Assembly: GCF_022788655.1 (NCBI RefSeq)
Contig: NZ_CP084953.1
Coordinates: 124,001 to 188,000, forward strand
Direction of reading: 5' to 3'
From: Sulfitobacter indolifex
Lineage (GTDB): Bacteria > Pseudomonadota > Alphaproteobacteria > Rhodobacterales > Rhodobacteraceae
DNA length: 64,000 nt
The translations under genes and the position numbers were made by a program. The notes under the pieces were generated by a model. That model had not been told where the DNA came from and did no database searches. It was given only the letters and a program-made list of their open reading frames with translations. Shown here piece after piece: positions 17,227-26,049 of the stretch. Position 1 is the first letter of the stretch. Each line of letters starts with the position of its first letter.

Positions 17227-17592
17227 ATGACCTACGTAGCTGGCTTCCTCACCCCCGTTCCCGATGGAAATCGTGAGGCCTATATCGAAAGCGCCCGCAA
17301 AGCCTGGCCGCTTTTCCGCGACTACGGCGCGCTGTCGACCATCGAATGCTGGGGCGACCAAATCCCCGACGGCACGCGAACAGATTTCAAGCGCGCTGTG
17401 GCCTTGGAAGAGGGCGAGAGCGTTTGCTTTTCGTGGATCGTCTGGCCAGACCAGGAGAGCCATGACCGCTGTGGGGCCTCTATGGAAGCGGACCCCCGCT
17501 GGCAGGAGCTTTCCATGCCTTTCGATGGCAAGCGGATGGTTTGGGGCGGCTTCAACCCCGTCTTCGAAGCCAGCACAAACTCCGCCAAATGA
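17227..17592 (+). CDS. DUF1428 family protein
   Basis: A 121-residue protein beginning MTYVAGFLTPVP and continuing with FRDYGALSTIECWGDQIPDG and DPRWQELSMPFDGKRMVWGGF. This matches the DUF1428 / YbaA-like family of small ferredoxin-like-fold proteins of unknown function. GGAG lies ten bases before the ATG. It is followed after 28 bases by a VOC-family gene, a pairing that suggests a small operon of cytosolic proteins without a defined pathway. Confidence 0.85.
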   Translation: MTYVAGFLTPVPDGNREAYIESARKAWPLFRDYGALSTIECWGDQIPDGTRTDFKRAVALEEGESVCFSWIVWPDQESHDRCGASMEADPRWQELSMPFDGKRMVWGGFNPVFEASTNSAK

Positions 17593-17620
17593 TCCGCCAC
17601 CCGCCGCAAGGAGAATGCCG

Positions 17621-18109
17621 ATGGCCAAACGCAGGGCCGCTATTTTCCTCTGGTTCGATACCGAGGCCGAACAGGCTGCGGAGTTCTATGCCGCTACCTT
17701 TCCCGACACTGAAATAGAAAATATCACCCGTGTGCCCGAGGGCGTTCCTGGCATCCCCGCGGGCACGGTTCAAGTGGTTGAGATGACCCTCCTTGGCCTG
17801 CCCTATGCGCTTCTCAACGCGGGGCCGCAGGTGCAGCCGAATGACGCCTACTCGTTGCAGGTCTACACTGAGGACCAAGCGGAGACAGACCGGCTTTGGG
17901 CCGCAATCGTCGGCAATGGGGGCGCGGAAATCATGTGCGGCTGGTGCAAGGACCGTTGGGGTTATCGGTGGCAGATTACGCCACGCGTGCTTATGGAAGC
18001 GCTTTCGGACCCAGACTGCGCGGCCTCGGCACGTGCCCAAGCGGCCATGATGAAGATGAAAAAGATCGACATCGCTGCGATTGAAGCCGCCCTTCGCGCT
18101 GCGCCCTGA
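17621..18109 (+). CDS. VOC family (PhnB-like) protein
   Basis: A 162-residue vicinal-oxygen-chelate fold protein of the PhnB/3-demethylubiquinone methyltransferase-like group. Visible are AIFLWFDTEAEQAAEFY, GTVQVVEMTLLGLPYALLN, and CGWCKDRWGYRWQITPRVL with the usual GWxxDxxGxxWQI pattern. The start at 17621 is preceded by AAGGAG at a normal distance; the ATG six bases earlier is too close to it. Probably co-transcribed with the DUF1428 gene. The specific reaction, if any, is unknown. Confidence 0.85.
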   Translation: MAKRRAAIFLWFDTEAEQAAEFYAATFPDTEIENITRVPEGVPGIPAGTVQVVEMTLLGLPYALLNAGPQVQPNDAYSLQVYTEDQAETDRLWAAIVGNGGAEIMCGWCKDRWGYRWQITPRVLMEALSDPDCAASARAQAAMMKMKKIDIAAIEAALRAAP

Positions 18110-18363
18110 GTTCGACCAAGCTGCCCGGCCAAAGGGGGTATCGTGCACAAAACCTTACTGAGAATGCCGACTTCGCTGAGCTGAGTGGACACAGGCATCA
18201 ACGCACTCGCAACACTCTGCGCGGGCGTTCTTGTCTCCAAGCGGGACGCACCGCGTCGTTAGCTCGCCTATGCAACACATCTGGTTGGGCATAGTTTTTT
18301 CTAGCACCGCGGGACTGTCCCTTGGCCCAAGACGTGTGGGTCTTCTGCAAACACTGTGACGCT

Positions 18364-18972
18364 TTAAGAAAAGCTGAGTACGGTAAAGGCGCCTGCCGCA
18401 AAGATAGCAAAGACCAATGCAATCGAAACGAACCCGATGAGCCCGCCGCCGAGAAGCCAAAGGCCATCGCGTTCGCCCAGGCTAAAAGCCAGCATAATGA
18501 CCGAGAGAGCCGGCAAGGCATTGGCGAATGGAATGGGCAGTAATACGAAAACCGACATGATAAGGCAGCCGACCCCGACCGTTCGCTCGGCCGCTTTCTG
18601 AGACAAGACCCAATAGCGCGGGCGGGCCAATCGCTCCACCCATTCGACCCAAGGCAAAACACGGGCCATAAGCCGCTCAAACACCTGAGGGTCGATGGAC
18701 CGTTTGCCCAAGGTCATCGGCAGCCAAACCGAGGGGCGTCCGAGCACAAGTTGGGCGGCAACAAACATGAGCGGCGGGCCGATGATCACGGAAGCCCCAG
18801 GCACAAAGAAAAACAGGTTCGGCAGCGCAAAGACGATAAGCAAAGGCGCAAAGCTTCGAACACCTAAAGAGGCGATCAGCTCATTCAGCGATATGGGCCC
18901 GCGCCAGCCCTTCCTGAGGTCTTGGAGAACAGATGAAAGCCTGTCCTGAGGGTCGGCATGTGACAGGGTCAT
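18364..18972 (-). CDS. ExoD family membrane protein
   Basis: A 202-residue membrane protein of the exopolysaccharide synthesis ExoD family. It has the family-typical DLRKGWRGPISLNELIASLGVRSF opening, four to five hydrophobic segments (APLLIVFALPNLFFF; VGVGCLIMSVFVLLPIPFAN; LSVIMLAFSLG; VSIALVFAIFAAGAF) and LGRPSVWLP. ExoD was first linked to exopolysaccharide and alkaline adaptation in rhizobia; the biochemical role is unclear. The ATG at 18972 fits the family start; a TTG at 18999 would add nine residues. Isolated gene. Confidence 0.85.
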   Translation of the reverse strand: MTLSHADPQDRLSSVLQDLRKGWRGPISLNELIASLGVRSFAPLLIVFALPNLFFFVPGASVIIGPPLMFVAAQLVLGRPSVWLPMTLGKRSIDPQVFERLMARVLPWVEWVERLARPRYWVLSQKAAERTVGVGCLIMSVFVLLPIPFANALPALSVIMLAFSLGERDGLWLLGGGLIGFVSIALVFAIFAAGAFTVLSFS

Positions 18973-19146
18973 TTGAGAGGGTGAGCCCTTCTTTTGCAAG
19001 CGGCGCTGTCTGACGTGTGCTCGGGAGAGCTGGATTTGGCGCTAAGGTGAAGGCCGGCCCTGCCGAGAGGTCTCCTTTAAAAACTTAGGCTTCCAGCGCG
19101 CAGCCGTCACGGATGCCGCCGAAGGCGTCCCTGAGATTAAGATGGA

Positions 19147-19314
19147 TCAAGGAGAAAAGCAGTAACCGATACCATAGATCGCAGTGAGCACTGCAAGCAT
19201 CACCGCCCAGCTGTATAAAACGGCTCTGAATTCGGCGGGGTTCTTCCCAGCCAAGCTTTTTGAACCAACATCATTCGGGCCAGGGTCCAGATCAGGTAAA
19301 TGCTCGGTTTGCAT
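19147..19314 (-). CDS. Small single-pass membrane protein, hypothetical
   Basis: A 55-residue reverse-strand ORF: a polar half (MQTEHLPDLDPGPNDV, SKSLAGKNPAEF) followed by one hydrophobic segment (VLYSWAVMLAVLTAIYGIGY) and a short tail. AGGA lies about ten bases before the ATG. The layout is that of a real small membrane protein; it has no close neighbours on its strand. The family is not recognised. Confidence 0.45.
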   Translation of the reverse strand: MQTEHLPDLDPGPNDVGSKSLAGKNPAEFRAVLYSWAVMLAVLTAIYGIGYCFSP

Positions 19315-20023
19315 TTAGAGGTGTTCCTGCTCGGAGGTCGCCGAGCGCGAGGGGCCACGTAATGCCATCCGTCTTCTGAGAGCATGCGGCAAAGGTTGAT
19401 ATCGATACGGGCCCGCTCACGCGCAAGAGGGTACACGCAGCTCATATGAAATATAATTGCGGATCCCGCGCGAGGTCTGACAACAGCTGTCACTGGCAGG
19501 CATCTGCGAGATGCCGAAAGCATGGCCCCTACCCGCTTATGCCTTCAAAGAAAGCTGCAACATCACGACCTGACGCCTTCGCCGCCTTGCGGAGCCCAAC
19601 CCGCGACAGGGCTTGCACATTGAAACCGCCGCACATGAGCCGTGGCTGAGCCTCTTGCTTGCTGTAATTGCCGCACTCGATATTGATTTTAGACTTTTTC
19701 CCGCGCCGAGACGCATTGTCCCAAGTCTCTCGAGCCAATCAAGCGGATATTATTTATTATTTTTAAGTATTTATCACTGATACTTAATGTTTATACGGAG
19801 GGAGGCCGGTGACTATTGTGATGCCCCAATCGCTGCCAGTAATTTTTTTGATCCGCTAAGCGCACAATAGGAGACCGCCCACTTCGAAAAGGATAGCGCC
19901 TGGTTGCGCCCCATTGGGTCGACCCTCTCCCTCATTCTGAGGAACCTGATCTCTTCTTTGGCGTTGTGTCAGATAAGCCCTGTTTGATGAGGATCGAAAT
20001 CAGAGCACCCGGGAGGAGCCAGA
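19315..20023. other. Gene-poor region with AT-rich core
   Basis: About 700 bases with no confident gene. A reverse-strand frame at 19529-19738 (69 codons, TTG start) is open but without clear support. 19735-19795 is markedly AT-rich (TATTATTTATTATTTTTAAG) and may hold promoters. TTGAT-GAGG-ATCGA at 19984-19997 resembles an FNR-type site with one mismatch, upstream of the small ORF at 20024. Confidence 0.35.
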
Positions 20024-20218
20024 ATGGCCGGAGGAACTAGAATGGATTGTGCTGCCGTCAGGACCATTGCCAAGTTTGAGAGTGAGAAACTGAGGCAGCG
20101 CGCTGCACGTTATCTCAGAAAACACCCTCACAGCCTTAAGCATCTAACGTTTAACGAGCTGCAAGATCAGATTATAATGCATCCAGATGCCGGGCCCTGT
20201 GACTTAAGGCTGATGTAG
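20024..20218 (+). CDS. Small hypothetical protein
   Basis: A 64-residue basic protein (FESEKLRQRAARYLRKHPHSLKHL). Two in-frame ATGs (20024 and 20042) each have GGAGG at the same seven-base spacing, because a GGAGGA-C-AGAATGG unit is tandemly repeated. This double initiation signal argues the ORF is translated. No family recognised; there is no close downstream partner. Confidence 0.4.
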   Translation: MAGGTRMDCAAVRTIAKFESEKLRQRAARYLRKHPHSLKHLTFNELQDQIIMHPDAGPCDLRLM

Positions 20219-20601
20219 AACATTCAGACACTTCCTCTTCGGAACTGCAGCAACCTACACGATGAGGTCAAGCATTCGTCGGCAGCGACCTGGGCGGTAT
20301 TCACTGCGCGGCTTCACACGAGTGGTCCAGGACCACACCCAATCAGTGGCAGTTAAATCTAGTTCAAGCCGATTGATGGATTGCAGCCAATTACAAGAAT
20401 GCCGCTGCCCGAAGAACGGCCGCGCTCTTCTGTGACGCAACCATGCCCATCGTTGCGACCTGATGTTATAAATGCATTTGCTATGACGCGTTATCCAGCG
20501 CGCGAAACGGGAATGGCCCCTTTTTCCCGGCGCAACGGGTCTTTTGCTATATACTATGGGGGAAACCATTGGCGCAGGCGCGCCACTGAAGGGGGGCAGA
20601 G
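20219..20601. other. Intergenic region before the stress-protein gene
   Basis: About 380 bases. Only unsupported overlapping short frames on both strands are present. It must carry the promoter of the universal stress gene at 20602; no clear regulatory motif was seen. Confidence 0.3.
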
Positions 20602-21447
20602 ATGAAGAACCGTACGGTTTTGTTGATCATGAACTCGAGCACTTCGATGGCGTGGCTGACCCAATTCGCGGAAAATTCTCTCCGCGACAACATCCATCTG
20701 CTGTGCCTTGTGATAGACCCCGCCCCTAGCCTTCCCATGCAAATATATGGGCTTACTGCATACGGTGCCATGACGGTTCCAACCGACTGGCCCGAAACAG
20801 TCAGCAGAGCGCGGGCGACCCTTAAGGCATCTGTCCAAGAGCGCGAGCAAATCCTAGCGAACGCCAAAGCTTCTGGTGAGGTGCTTGGGGCTCTGGTCTC
20901 TTCCGCGGAGGTAAAAGGGCACGTTGCACGCTGTGCCAAGGTTTCTGATGAGGCATTCTTGGCTGACAACATGCGACACCATGAGAGCCATCTCTATGAG
21001 GCGGCCTCGGCGATCCTTTACGACTCCCCCATCGGTTTCCACATAAATACCAAAGGGAAATGCATATACTCCCGCATATTTGTGGCTTGGGATAGCAGCA
21101 AAGCAGCCGCCTCTGCCGTGCACAGCGCGCTTTGCTATCTCCAAGAGGCTGAAGAGGTCGTGATCGGCTGCATCGACCCCTGTGTCGCTGACACACGTGA
21201 CGGACAAGAACCAGGTGCAGATATTGCCAAGTGGCTAAGCCATCACGGCTGTACGGTTACCCTATCGCAAACCCCGAGCGGGGGGCGCCCGATCCCTCAG
21301 TGCATCGAAGACCGCGCCAGGGAGGTGGGAGCCGACCTGATCGTCATGGGGGCATATGGTCATGCACGGATCGTCCAGACCGTCTTGGGGGGCACAACGC
21401 GGCATATGATTGAGCAAAGGGACCTGCCGGTGTTTTTCGCGCACTAG
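20602..21447 (+). CDS. Universal stress protein (UspA family)
   Basis: A 281-residue cytosolic protein with two Usp-like halves. The C-terminal half is canonical: IFVAWDSSKAAASAVHSAL, ADLIVMGAYGHARIVQTVLG and GTTRHMIEQRDLPVFFAH, including the G-x2-G-x9-G-T ATP-binding pattern. The N-terminal half (MKNRTVLLIMNSSTSMAWL) is more degenerate. Usp proteins accumulate under starvation or redox stress. GGGG-rich sequence precedes the ATG. It sits at the start of a region of receivers, kinases and cytochrome, consistent with a stress-response island. Confidence 0.88.
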   Translation: MKNRTVLLIMNSSTSMAWLTQFAENSLRDNIHLLCLVIDPAPSLPMQIYGLTAYGAMTVPTDWPETVSRARATLKASVQEREQILANAKASGEVLGALVSSAEVKGHVARCAKVSDEAFLADNMRHHESHLYEAASAILYDSPIGFHINTKGKCIYSRIFVAWDSSKAAASAVHSALCYLQEAEEVVIGCIDPCVADTRDGQEPGADIAKWLSHHGCTVTLSQTPSGGRPIPQCIEDRAREVGADLIVMGAYGHARIVQTVLGGTTRHMIEQRDLPVFFAH

Positions 21448-21583
21448 CGGCCTGAATTATGCGAGCTGCGCAGTTGGCCAGGAACCCGGTTATCTCAAGA
21501 TACTCGGCGCCAGAGGCCCATGGCGGTGGGGCTGCGCCACCTAAGGAGTGGGCGGGGGATGGGCGCCAACATCCGCGTTTTCG

Positions 21584-21964
21584 TCAGCTCTCAACCGACT
21601 TGGCCACTGCCGCTTCAATTCTCTGTGCCAGGGTCAGCGGGTCGAAGGGTTTCTTGATAACATCCAAAGCCCCAAGGCTCCAAAGTTCTTTATGCTCTTC
21701 GGCATGTGCCCGTGCCGTCATAAAGGCCACAGGCACTTCCGCTATGGCCGGCACCTTGCGAAGCGCTTGCAAGGTTTCTGGCCCCGTCAGATAGGGCATC
21801 ATATAGTCCAAAAGGATAATATCAGGGGTAAAGTGCTCCACAATACGCAAGGCCTCTTCACCGGAAATGCAAGGTGTCACTTCAATACTGCCGTGCATTT
21901 CGAGAGATATTTTCGCAATCTCAAGTATGTCACTTTCATCATCGACATGCAGCAATTTGATCAT
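21584..21964 (-). CDS. Single-domain response regulator (CheY-like receiver)
   Basis: A 126-residue receiver domain only: acidic pocket VDDE (8-11), phospho-acceptor Asp53 in LLDYMMP, Thr in FMTARAH and Lys in VIKKPFDP. No output domain follows, so it would act by protein contact or as a phosphate sink. It is encoded opposite to the kinase cluster that follows. The frame extends upstream to 22114, but the receiver fold starts at MIKLLHVDDE, with GGAA upstream. Confidence 0.9.
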   Translation of the reverse strand: MIKLLHVDDESDILEIAKISLEMHGSIEVTPCISGEEALRIVEHFTPDIILLDYMMPYLTGPETLQALRKVPAIAEVPVAFMTARAHAEEHKELWSLGALDVIKKPFDPLTLAQRIEAAVAKSVES

Positions 21965-22211
21965 GAAGCATTCCAGTGTTGAGATTTTACTTACCAGATG
22001 TACCAAGCGCGTTAAAAAACCACCACCAGATATAAAGGCGCCCGCGGCGTCAGATCGCAGGAGCCCAATTGCTCGGGGCAGCTCAGAATGACATCCCGCT
22101 TGATAAAGACCCATGATACCGCCCCGCCTTCCGACGCTTCATCAGAGGGTACGTAGATGGGAAAATCGGTCCTTAAAAATGTATTGATGAGGGCATCAGA
22201 GGAGGCTGACG

Positions 22212-22760
22212 ATGGGTATGACCCGCGACACAATGACTGACGGCCGTTCCATTGCAGACGCAGACGTGGATCTTGAGCGAGATGTCTTTCTACGCTCTTT
22301 GCTACGAGAACTCTCTGGAACCCTCGAAAATGTGGTCGGGCTTTCAGAAGCCTCTGGCTACATCAGCGTGGTCGGCGGAGCGATCGGTGAACAGATCGAT
22401 AGCTCCTACCGCAAGGCTCTTGCCGTCGATCGGCTGTCGAAAGATCAAGTTCGAGACGTGCTGGTGGACCTCAAGCGCAGAATAAACGGGGACTTCTATG
22501 TCATTGAGGAGCGCGAGGATCGGATTGTCCTTGGCAACCGCGCCTGCCCCTTTGGTAAGTTTGTGGAAGGACGCCCTTCTTTGTGCATGATGACGTCCAA
22601 TGTGTTTGGGTCGATTGCCGCCCAGAACCTGGGCTATGCCCGCGTGGAGATTGAAGAAGCGATCGCTCAAGGTCACCCTGGCTGTCGGGTGGTCGTCTAT
22701 CTGCGGCCAAGCGACCATGTCGAAGCAAACGCACGCGAATATTTCCGGATCGAGCAATGA
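22212..22760 (+). CDS. Methanogen-output-domain-1-type sensory protein
   Basis: A 182-residue protein. The stretch [20 protein letters not shown], the central [17 protein letters not shown] and the cysteine-containing [25 protein letters not shown] match the family I know as methanogen output domain 1, found with sensory kinases. Two cysteines (CPFG and LCMM) are conserved in the family and may bind a ligand or sense redox; this is inference. GAGGAGG precedes the ATG. Its stop overlaps the next start (ATGA), so it is translationally coupled to a HisKA_2 kinase and is probably its sensor or partner. Confidence 0.8.
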   Translation: MGMTRDTMTDGRSIADADVDLERDVFLRSLLRELSGTLENVVGLSEASGYISVVGGAIGEQIDSSYRKALAVDRLSKDQVRDVLVDLKRRINGDFYVIEEREDRIVLGNRACPFGKFVEGRPSLCMMTSNVFGSIAAQNLGYARVEIEEAIAQGHPGCRVVVYLRPSDHVEANAREYFRIEQ

Positions 22761-23776
22761 TCTCCAAAAACGGCTCGAAACTCGGCTGCTTCCCTCTGGA
22801 GTTTCTGCCGGAGCCTGCCATACTGGCGGGCCTCGACGGTCATGTGCATGAGGCAAACGCGGCGGCCCACAGGCTTTTCTCGGCACTGGGCAACGCGCCA
22901 AACCTGTTTGACATATGTCATGATCCCAAGCCTGACGTGGCGGCTTTCTTGCGACATGCAAGCAGGAGCACATCTTCTTATATTGGCGCTTTGGAGCTCC
23001 AGCAGGGGGACGAGGTCGAACGGTTTCGCGCCTTGGCAGCACGAGTCCCACGCCCAGAGCAGGAAGGCACGCTTTTGATCGTCCGGTTGATGCCTGCCGA
23101 GCTGGATCGTTTCAGCATTCTCAACCGCAGAATTCAAGAAATCGACCGCCAGTTGCACAATCGGCTTAAAGAGAATGCATTATTGGCAGAGACGTTGGAA
23201 GACAAACGCGTGCTGGTGCAAGAGCTGCAGCATCGCGTGAAAAACAATATTCAGCAGATGCTCTCTTTGATGAACTTTGCCGCTGCGGGCCGCAACACGC
23301 CCGAGGTTGCTGAGTTCATGTCAGTGGCCGCAAACCGGCTGCGTGCGATGGGCGCAAGCCAAGAAGCAATCTATCAAAGCAGCAGCGCGCGTGCGATCTC
23401 ATCGCGCAGTTTCCTCGACGAGGTGGCGCGCGGGGCCGCTGAAAGCTTTGGGGCGTCAGAGCGGTTAAGTCTGTCCATTGAGGAGGTGCAGCTCCCGACA
23501 GACGCGGCCCATAATCTTGCACTGATCGCCAATGAGCTTATTACAAACGCGTTCAAATATGGCAGTGGACAAGTGAGTGTGCGCTTCCACGGCTCCGGGG
23601 AAGACCTGGTCTTGGACGTGCTTGATGAAGGCATGGGGTTCGATGAAACCGCCCTTACACGCACCTCTGGGCTCAAACTGGTACGCAGTTTGTGTCGACA
23701 AATTGGTGGGATGCTCCAGATTGCAAAAGTAGGGACAGGCAAGTGCTCGGTGCAATTCGAGATAAACCCAGAGTGA
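22757..23776 (+). CDS. Sensor histidine kinase, PAS-like plus HisKA_2/HATPase
   Basis: A 339-residue soluble kinase. The N-terminal about 110 residues resemble a PAS domain ([24 protein letters not shown]), a helical linker follows, then the HisKA_2 phospho-acceptor [13 protein letters not shown] with His159, and an HWE/HisKA_2-type ATPase ([16 protein letters not shown] box; [22 protein letters not shown]). It overlaps the preceding output-domain gene by four bases and is followed 15 bases on by a receiver protein, forming a three-gene signalling unit. No membrane segments, so it senses an intracellular cue. Confidence 0.9.
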   Translation: MISKNGSKLGCFPLEFLPEPAILAGLDGHVHEANAAAHRLFSALGNAPNLFDICHDPKPDVAAFLRHASRSTSSYIGALELQQGDEVERFRALAARVPRPEQEGTLLIVRLMPAELDRFSILNRRIQEIDRQLHNRLKENALLAETLEDKRVLVQELQHRVKNNIQQMLSLMNFAAAGRNTPEVAEFMSVAANRLRAMGASQEAIYQSSSARAISSRSFLDEVARGAAESFGASERLSLSIEEVQLPTDAAHNLALIANELITNAFKYGSGQVSVRFHGSGEDLVLDVLDEGMGFDETALTRTSGLKLVRSLCRQIGGMLQIAKVGTGKCSVQFEINPE

Positions 23777-23791
23777 AGAAAGCATAAGAGC

Positions 23792-24331
23792 ATGAGAGCA
23801 CAGGAACATGAGCGCGAAAGCCGGGGGGTAACAAGTGAATGGCACAGTGTGGCCACCTCCCCCGAAAATGGGGCGGCGCACCCTGCGCTTGCGGGAGGGC
23901 CCGAGACCGCGGCAGCGGGAGAAACCCAGAATGCTCTGCAGAACGACGTCATTGCACTGCCTCAGCCGCTGCGTGTGCTTATCGTCGAGGACGAGGCAAT
24001 CATTGCGATGGAAATCGAGATGATACTCGAAGACTTCGGCGCGGAGGTGGTGGGGACTGTCATGTCGGCTCAGGAGGCCGTCGACTATGCTAAATTACAC
24101 CGGCCAGATTGTATCACCATGGACATCAACCTGAAAGGGGATCGGGATGGGGTCAGTGCGGCATTGGAAATCCATGAGGCGATCGGCATCCGCGCGATCT
24201 TCATATCAGCCTATGGCAGCGACGATCTGAAGCTGCGCGCTCAATCCGCACAGCCCTTCGGATGGATCCAAAAACCGATCCGAACAGGTGAGCTTAAAGA
24301 GGCGCTCGTCCGGGTGCGTGAAACCTTGTGA
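23792..24331 (+). CDS. Response regulator, receiver domain with N-terminal extension
   Basis: A 179-residue protein. The first about 60 residues are low-complexity and probably disordered; the receiver follows: RVLIVEDEAIIAMEI (acidic residues 66-68), Asp111 in ITMDINLKGDRDG, and the Lys of WIQKPIRTGELKEAL. This receiver subclass (ALIVEDE, MDINL, GDRDG) is the usual partner of HisKA_2/HWE kinases in alphaproteobacteria. It lies immediately downstream of the kinase at 22757 and is its probable target. No DNA-binding domain. The only in-frame ATG before the receiver is at 23792, so the extension is likely real. Confidence 0.88.
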   Translation: MRAQEHERESRGVTSEWHSVATSPENGAAHPALAGGPETAAAGETQNALQNDVIALPQPLRVLIVEDEAIIAMEIEMILEDFGAEVVGTVMSAQEAVDYAKLHRPDCITMDINLKGDRDGVSAALEIHEAIGIRAIFISAYGSDDLKLRAQSAQPFGWIQKPIRTGELKEALVRVRETL

Positions 24332-24364
24332 AGAAAAGCGACGTCAACCATTCCCTAGATGGCG

Positions 24365-25888
24365 TTAACGGCCAAACTCTGCGTCTGATGCCTCCAGCCG
24401 ATCTTTGGAAAAATGGGCGCTAAAGTGGAAACCGGTCTCATCCAGCCGGCGCTCAAAACGCCCTCCAAGACGCCCTTCAACCATTGTTTGAATAAGCCGG
24501 CTCCCAAATCCTCGCCGCTCCGGCTGCTCGGGAGGCGCTGCGAGCGGTTCCCGGCGATGCTCCCGCCAGTCTAGGCGGAGAGCATCAGGCGCATCTGCGT
24601 TGGACACTTGGATGTGCAAGCGATCGCCCTCTCCCAAGCCGCCATATTTTAAGGCGTTGGTGCCAAGCTCATGCAGGATCAAAGATAAAGGCATCACCGC
24701 CTCTCTGCAGATCACGATGGGGGTTGCGTCGATGGCGATATTGTTGTGATCCGGCAGCATGGTGAGAGAGTCCTTGATCAGGTCAGGGAGCAAAACACCA
24801 CGTTCAGCCTCTACGATCGACGTCTTATTCGCACGCCCTATGGCAATGATGCGACCCAAAAACATGTCATCCAGCTCCTGGATCGACTGCGCCTGACGAG
24901 AACATTGGCGGTAGATCGAGGATAAAACGGACAAGCTGTTGCTGACCCTATGCACCATTTCGGTGCGCAAAGTCTCACGGCTCTCAGCCCCTTGCTTGCG
25001 GCGTATGGCGGCACCCACTTGGCTGCCAACAGTTTTCACCAAACGCAGGATCTCCGGGTCCATTCTGGAGCTATCTGTGCCGAAAAACTCAAGCACCGCA
25101 TGAACATTGCCCCCATGTGGCACCGCAAGTGCCACACCGCGCGTTAACCCCACCTCAGTAAAAATCTCGCGGCGCAAGAATTTGCAGTCATCAATCAGGT
25201 TTTCGAGCGCCTCCAACCCGCCTGATTGCCAGGCCCGGCCCGGAAGCCCTTGCCCCGGTTTGAACTGGAGGCGGGAGGTGACCTCTACAACCGGCCGATA
25301 CCGTTCATCGCGCAGGCACCAAATCCCCGAAGGCTCCAAGATCTGAGCGCGGCCTTCGCCCCGTACAACATAGAGATGCCCCGCATCCATGCTGGCAATA
25401 TCGCATACCTCGTCGAGACAGAACTGGATGAAGTCATCAAGGGGCACATCTTCGATCAGCTTTTGGCCCATATTCATGACAGCCGTCGCTTCTCGCGCGC
25501 GCAGCTCTTGTTCGCGATGCGCCGCTTCCTCAATAGATCGATCGCGCACAAAGGCGTAAAAACTATGTTGCTGGTCGGAGTGGTTGATCGCGAAGATCGA
25601 CAACTCGACCGGAAACTCGACGCCTGTCCGGTGCAGGGCCGTAATTTTGATACGTCTCTCAAGAACGGGGCCTTCGCCTGTGCGGTTGTAATGCTCAAGA
25701 CCGCGCGCGTGGTGTTCACGATGTTGAGCCGGCACAATCAATTCACCTAAGACCGCGCACAAGGCCTCCTCCTTGGACCAACCAAAGAGTTCTTCGGCCG
25801 CGCCATTCCAAGCCGTTACGCGCCCCTCTGAGCTCATGCCTATGACTGCATCCAGCGCCCGGCTCAGCAGAAGCTCTAAATTCTCCAT
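24365..25888 (-). CDS. PAS-GAF-HWE sensor histidine kinase
   Basis: A 507-residue soluble kinase convergent with the previous signalling unit. Residues about 5-120 form a PAS domain (VIGMSSEGRVTAWNGAAEEL, YAFVRDRS), 140-300 a GAF domain (DAGHLYVV, GQGLPGRAW, GVALAVPHGG), then the HWE phospho-acceptor EMVHRVSNSLSV with His313 and the ATPase domain (LHELGTNALKYGGLG; RRGFGSRLIQTMVEG). The aspartate-glycine G1 box of usual HATPases is degenerate (LDWREHRRE), as is common in HWE kinases. It could share the neighbouring receivers as targets. The signal sensed is unknown. Confidence 0.9.
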   Translation of the reverse strand: MENLELLLSRALDAVIGMSSEGRVTAWNGAAEELFGWSKEEALCAVLGELIVPAQHREHHARGLEHYNRTGEGPVLERRIKITALHRTGVEFPVELSIFAINHSDQQHSFYAFVRDRSIEEAAHREQELRAREATAVMNMGQKLIEDVPLDDFIQFCLDEVCDIASMDAGHLYVVRGEGRAQILEPSGIWCLRDERYRPVVEVTSRLQFKPGQGLPGRAWQSGGLEALENLIDDCKFLRREIFTEVGLTRGVALAVPHGGNVHAVLEFFGTDSSRMDPEILRLVKTVGSQVGAAIRRKQGAESRETLRTEMVHRVSNSLSVLSSIYRQCSRQAQSIQELDDMFLGRIIAIGRANKTSIVEAERGVLLPDLIKDSLTMLPDHNNIAIDATPIVICREAVMPLSLILHELGTNALKYGGLGEGDRLHIQVSNADAPDALRLDWREHRREPLAAPPEQPERRGFGSRLIQTMVEGRLGGRFERRLDETGFHFSAHFSKDRLEASDAEFGR

Positions 25889-26049
25889 GCCCGCATCTTT
25901 CTCCCCCTATCAGTATCTTAGGCAAGAACTGTAGATCAGTCGAGAGAGCTGCCAAATGGCGCATGGCATGACCTTGAACATGGTTCGAAGCGCCTTCAAT
26001 GCTGTAACAATTCGTGTCACCGCTCAGCATGTCGTGGAGTTCTAAGAAA

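Noticed and set aside
18110-18363. Reverse-strand stretch reading DKNARAE, as in the Xre proteins of the surface cassette
   Set aside because: Only seven residues match and the surrounding frame shows no helix-turn-helix; probably chance.
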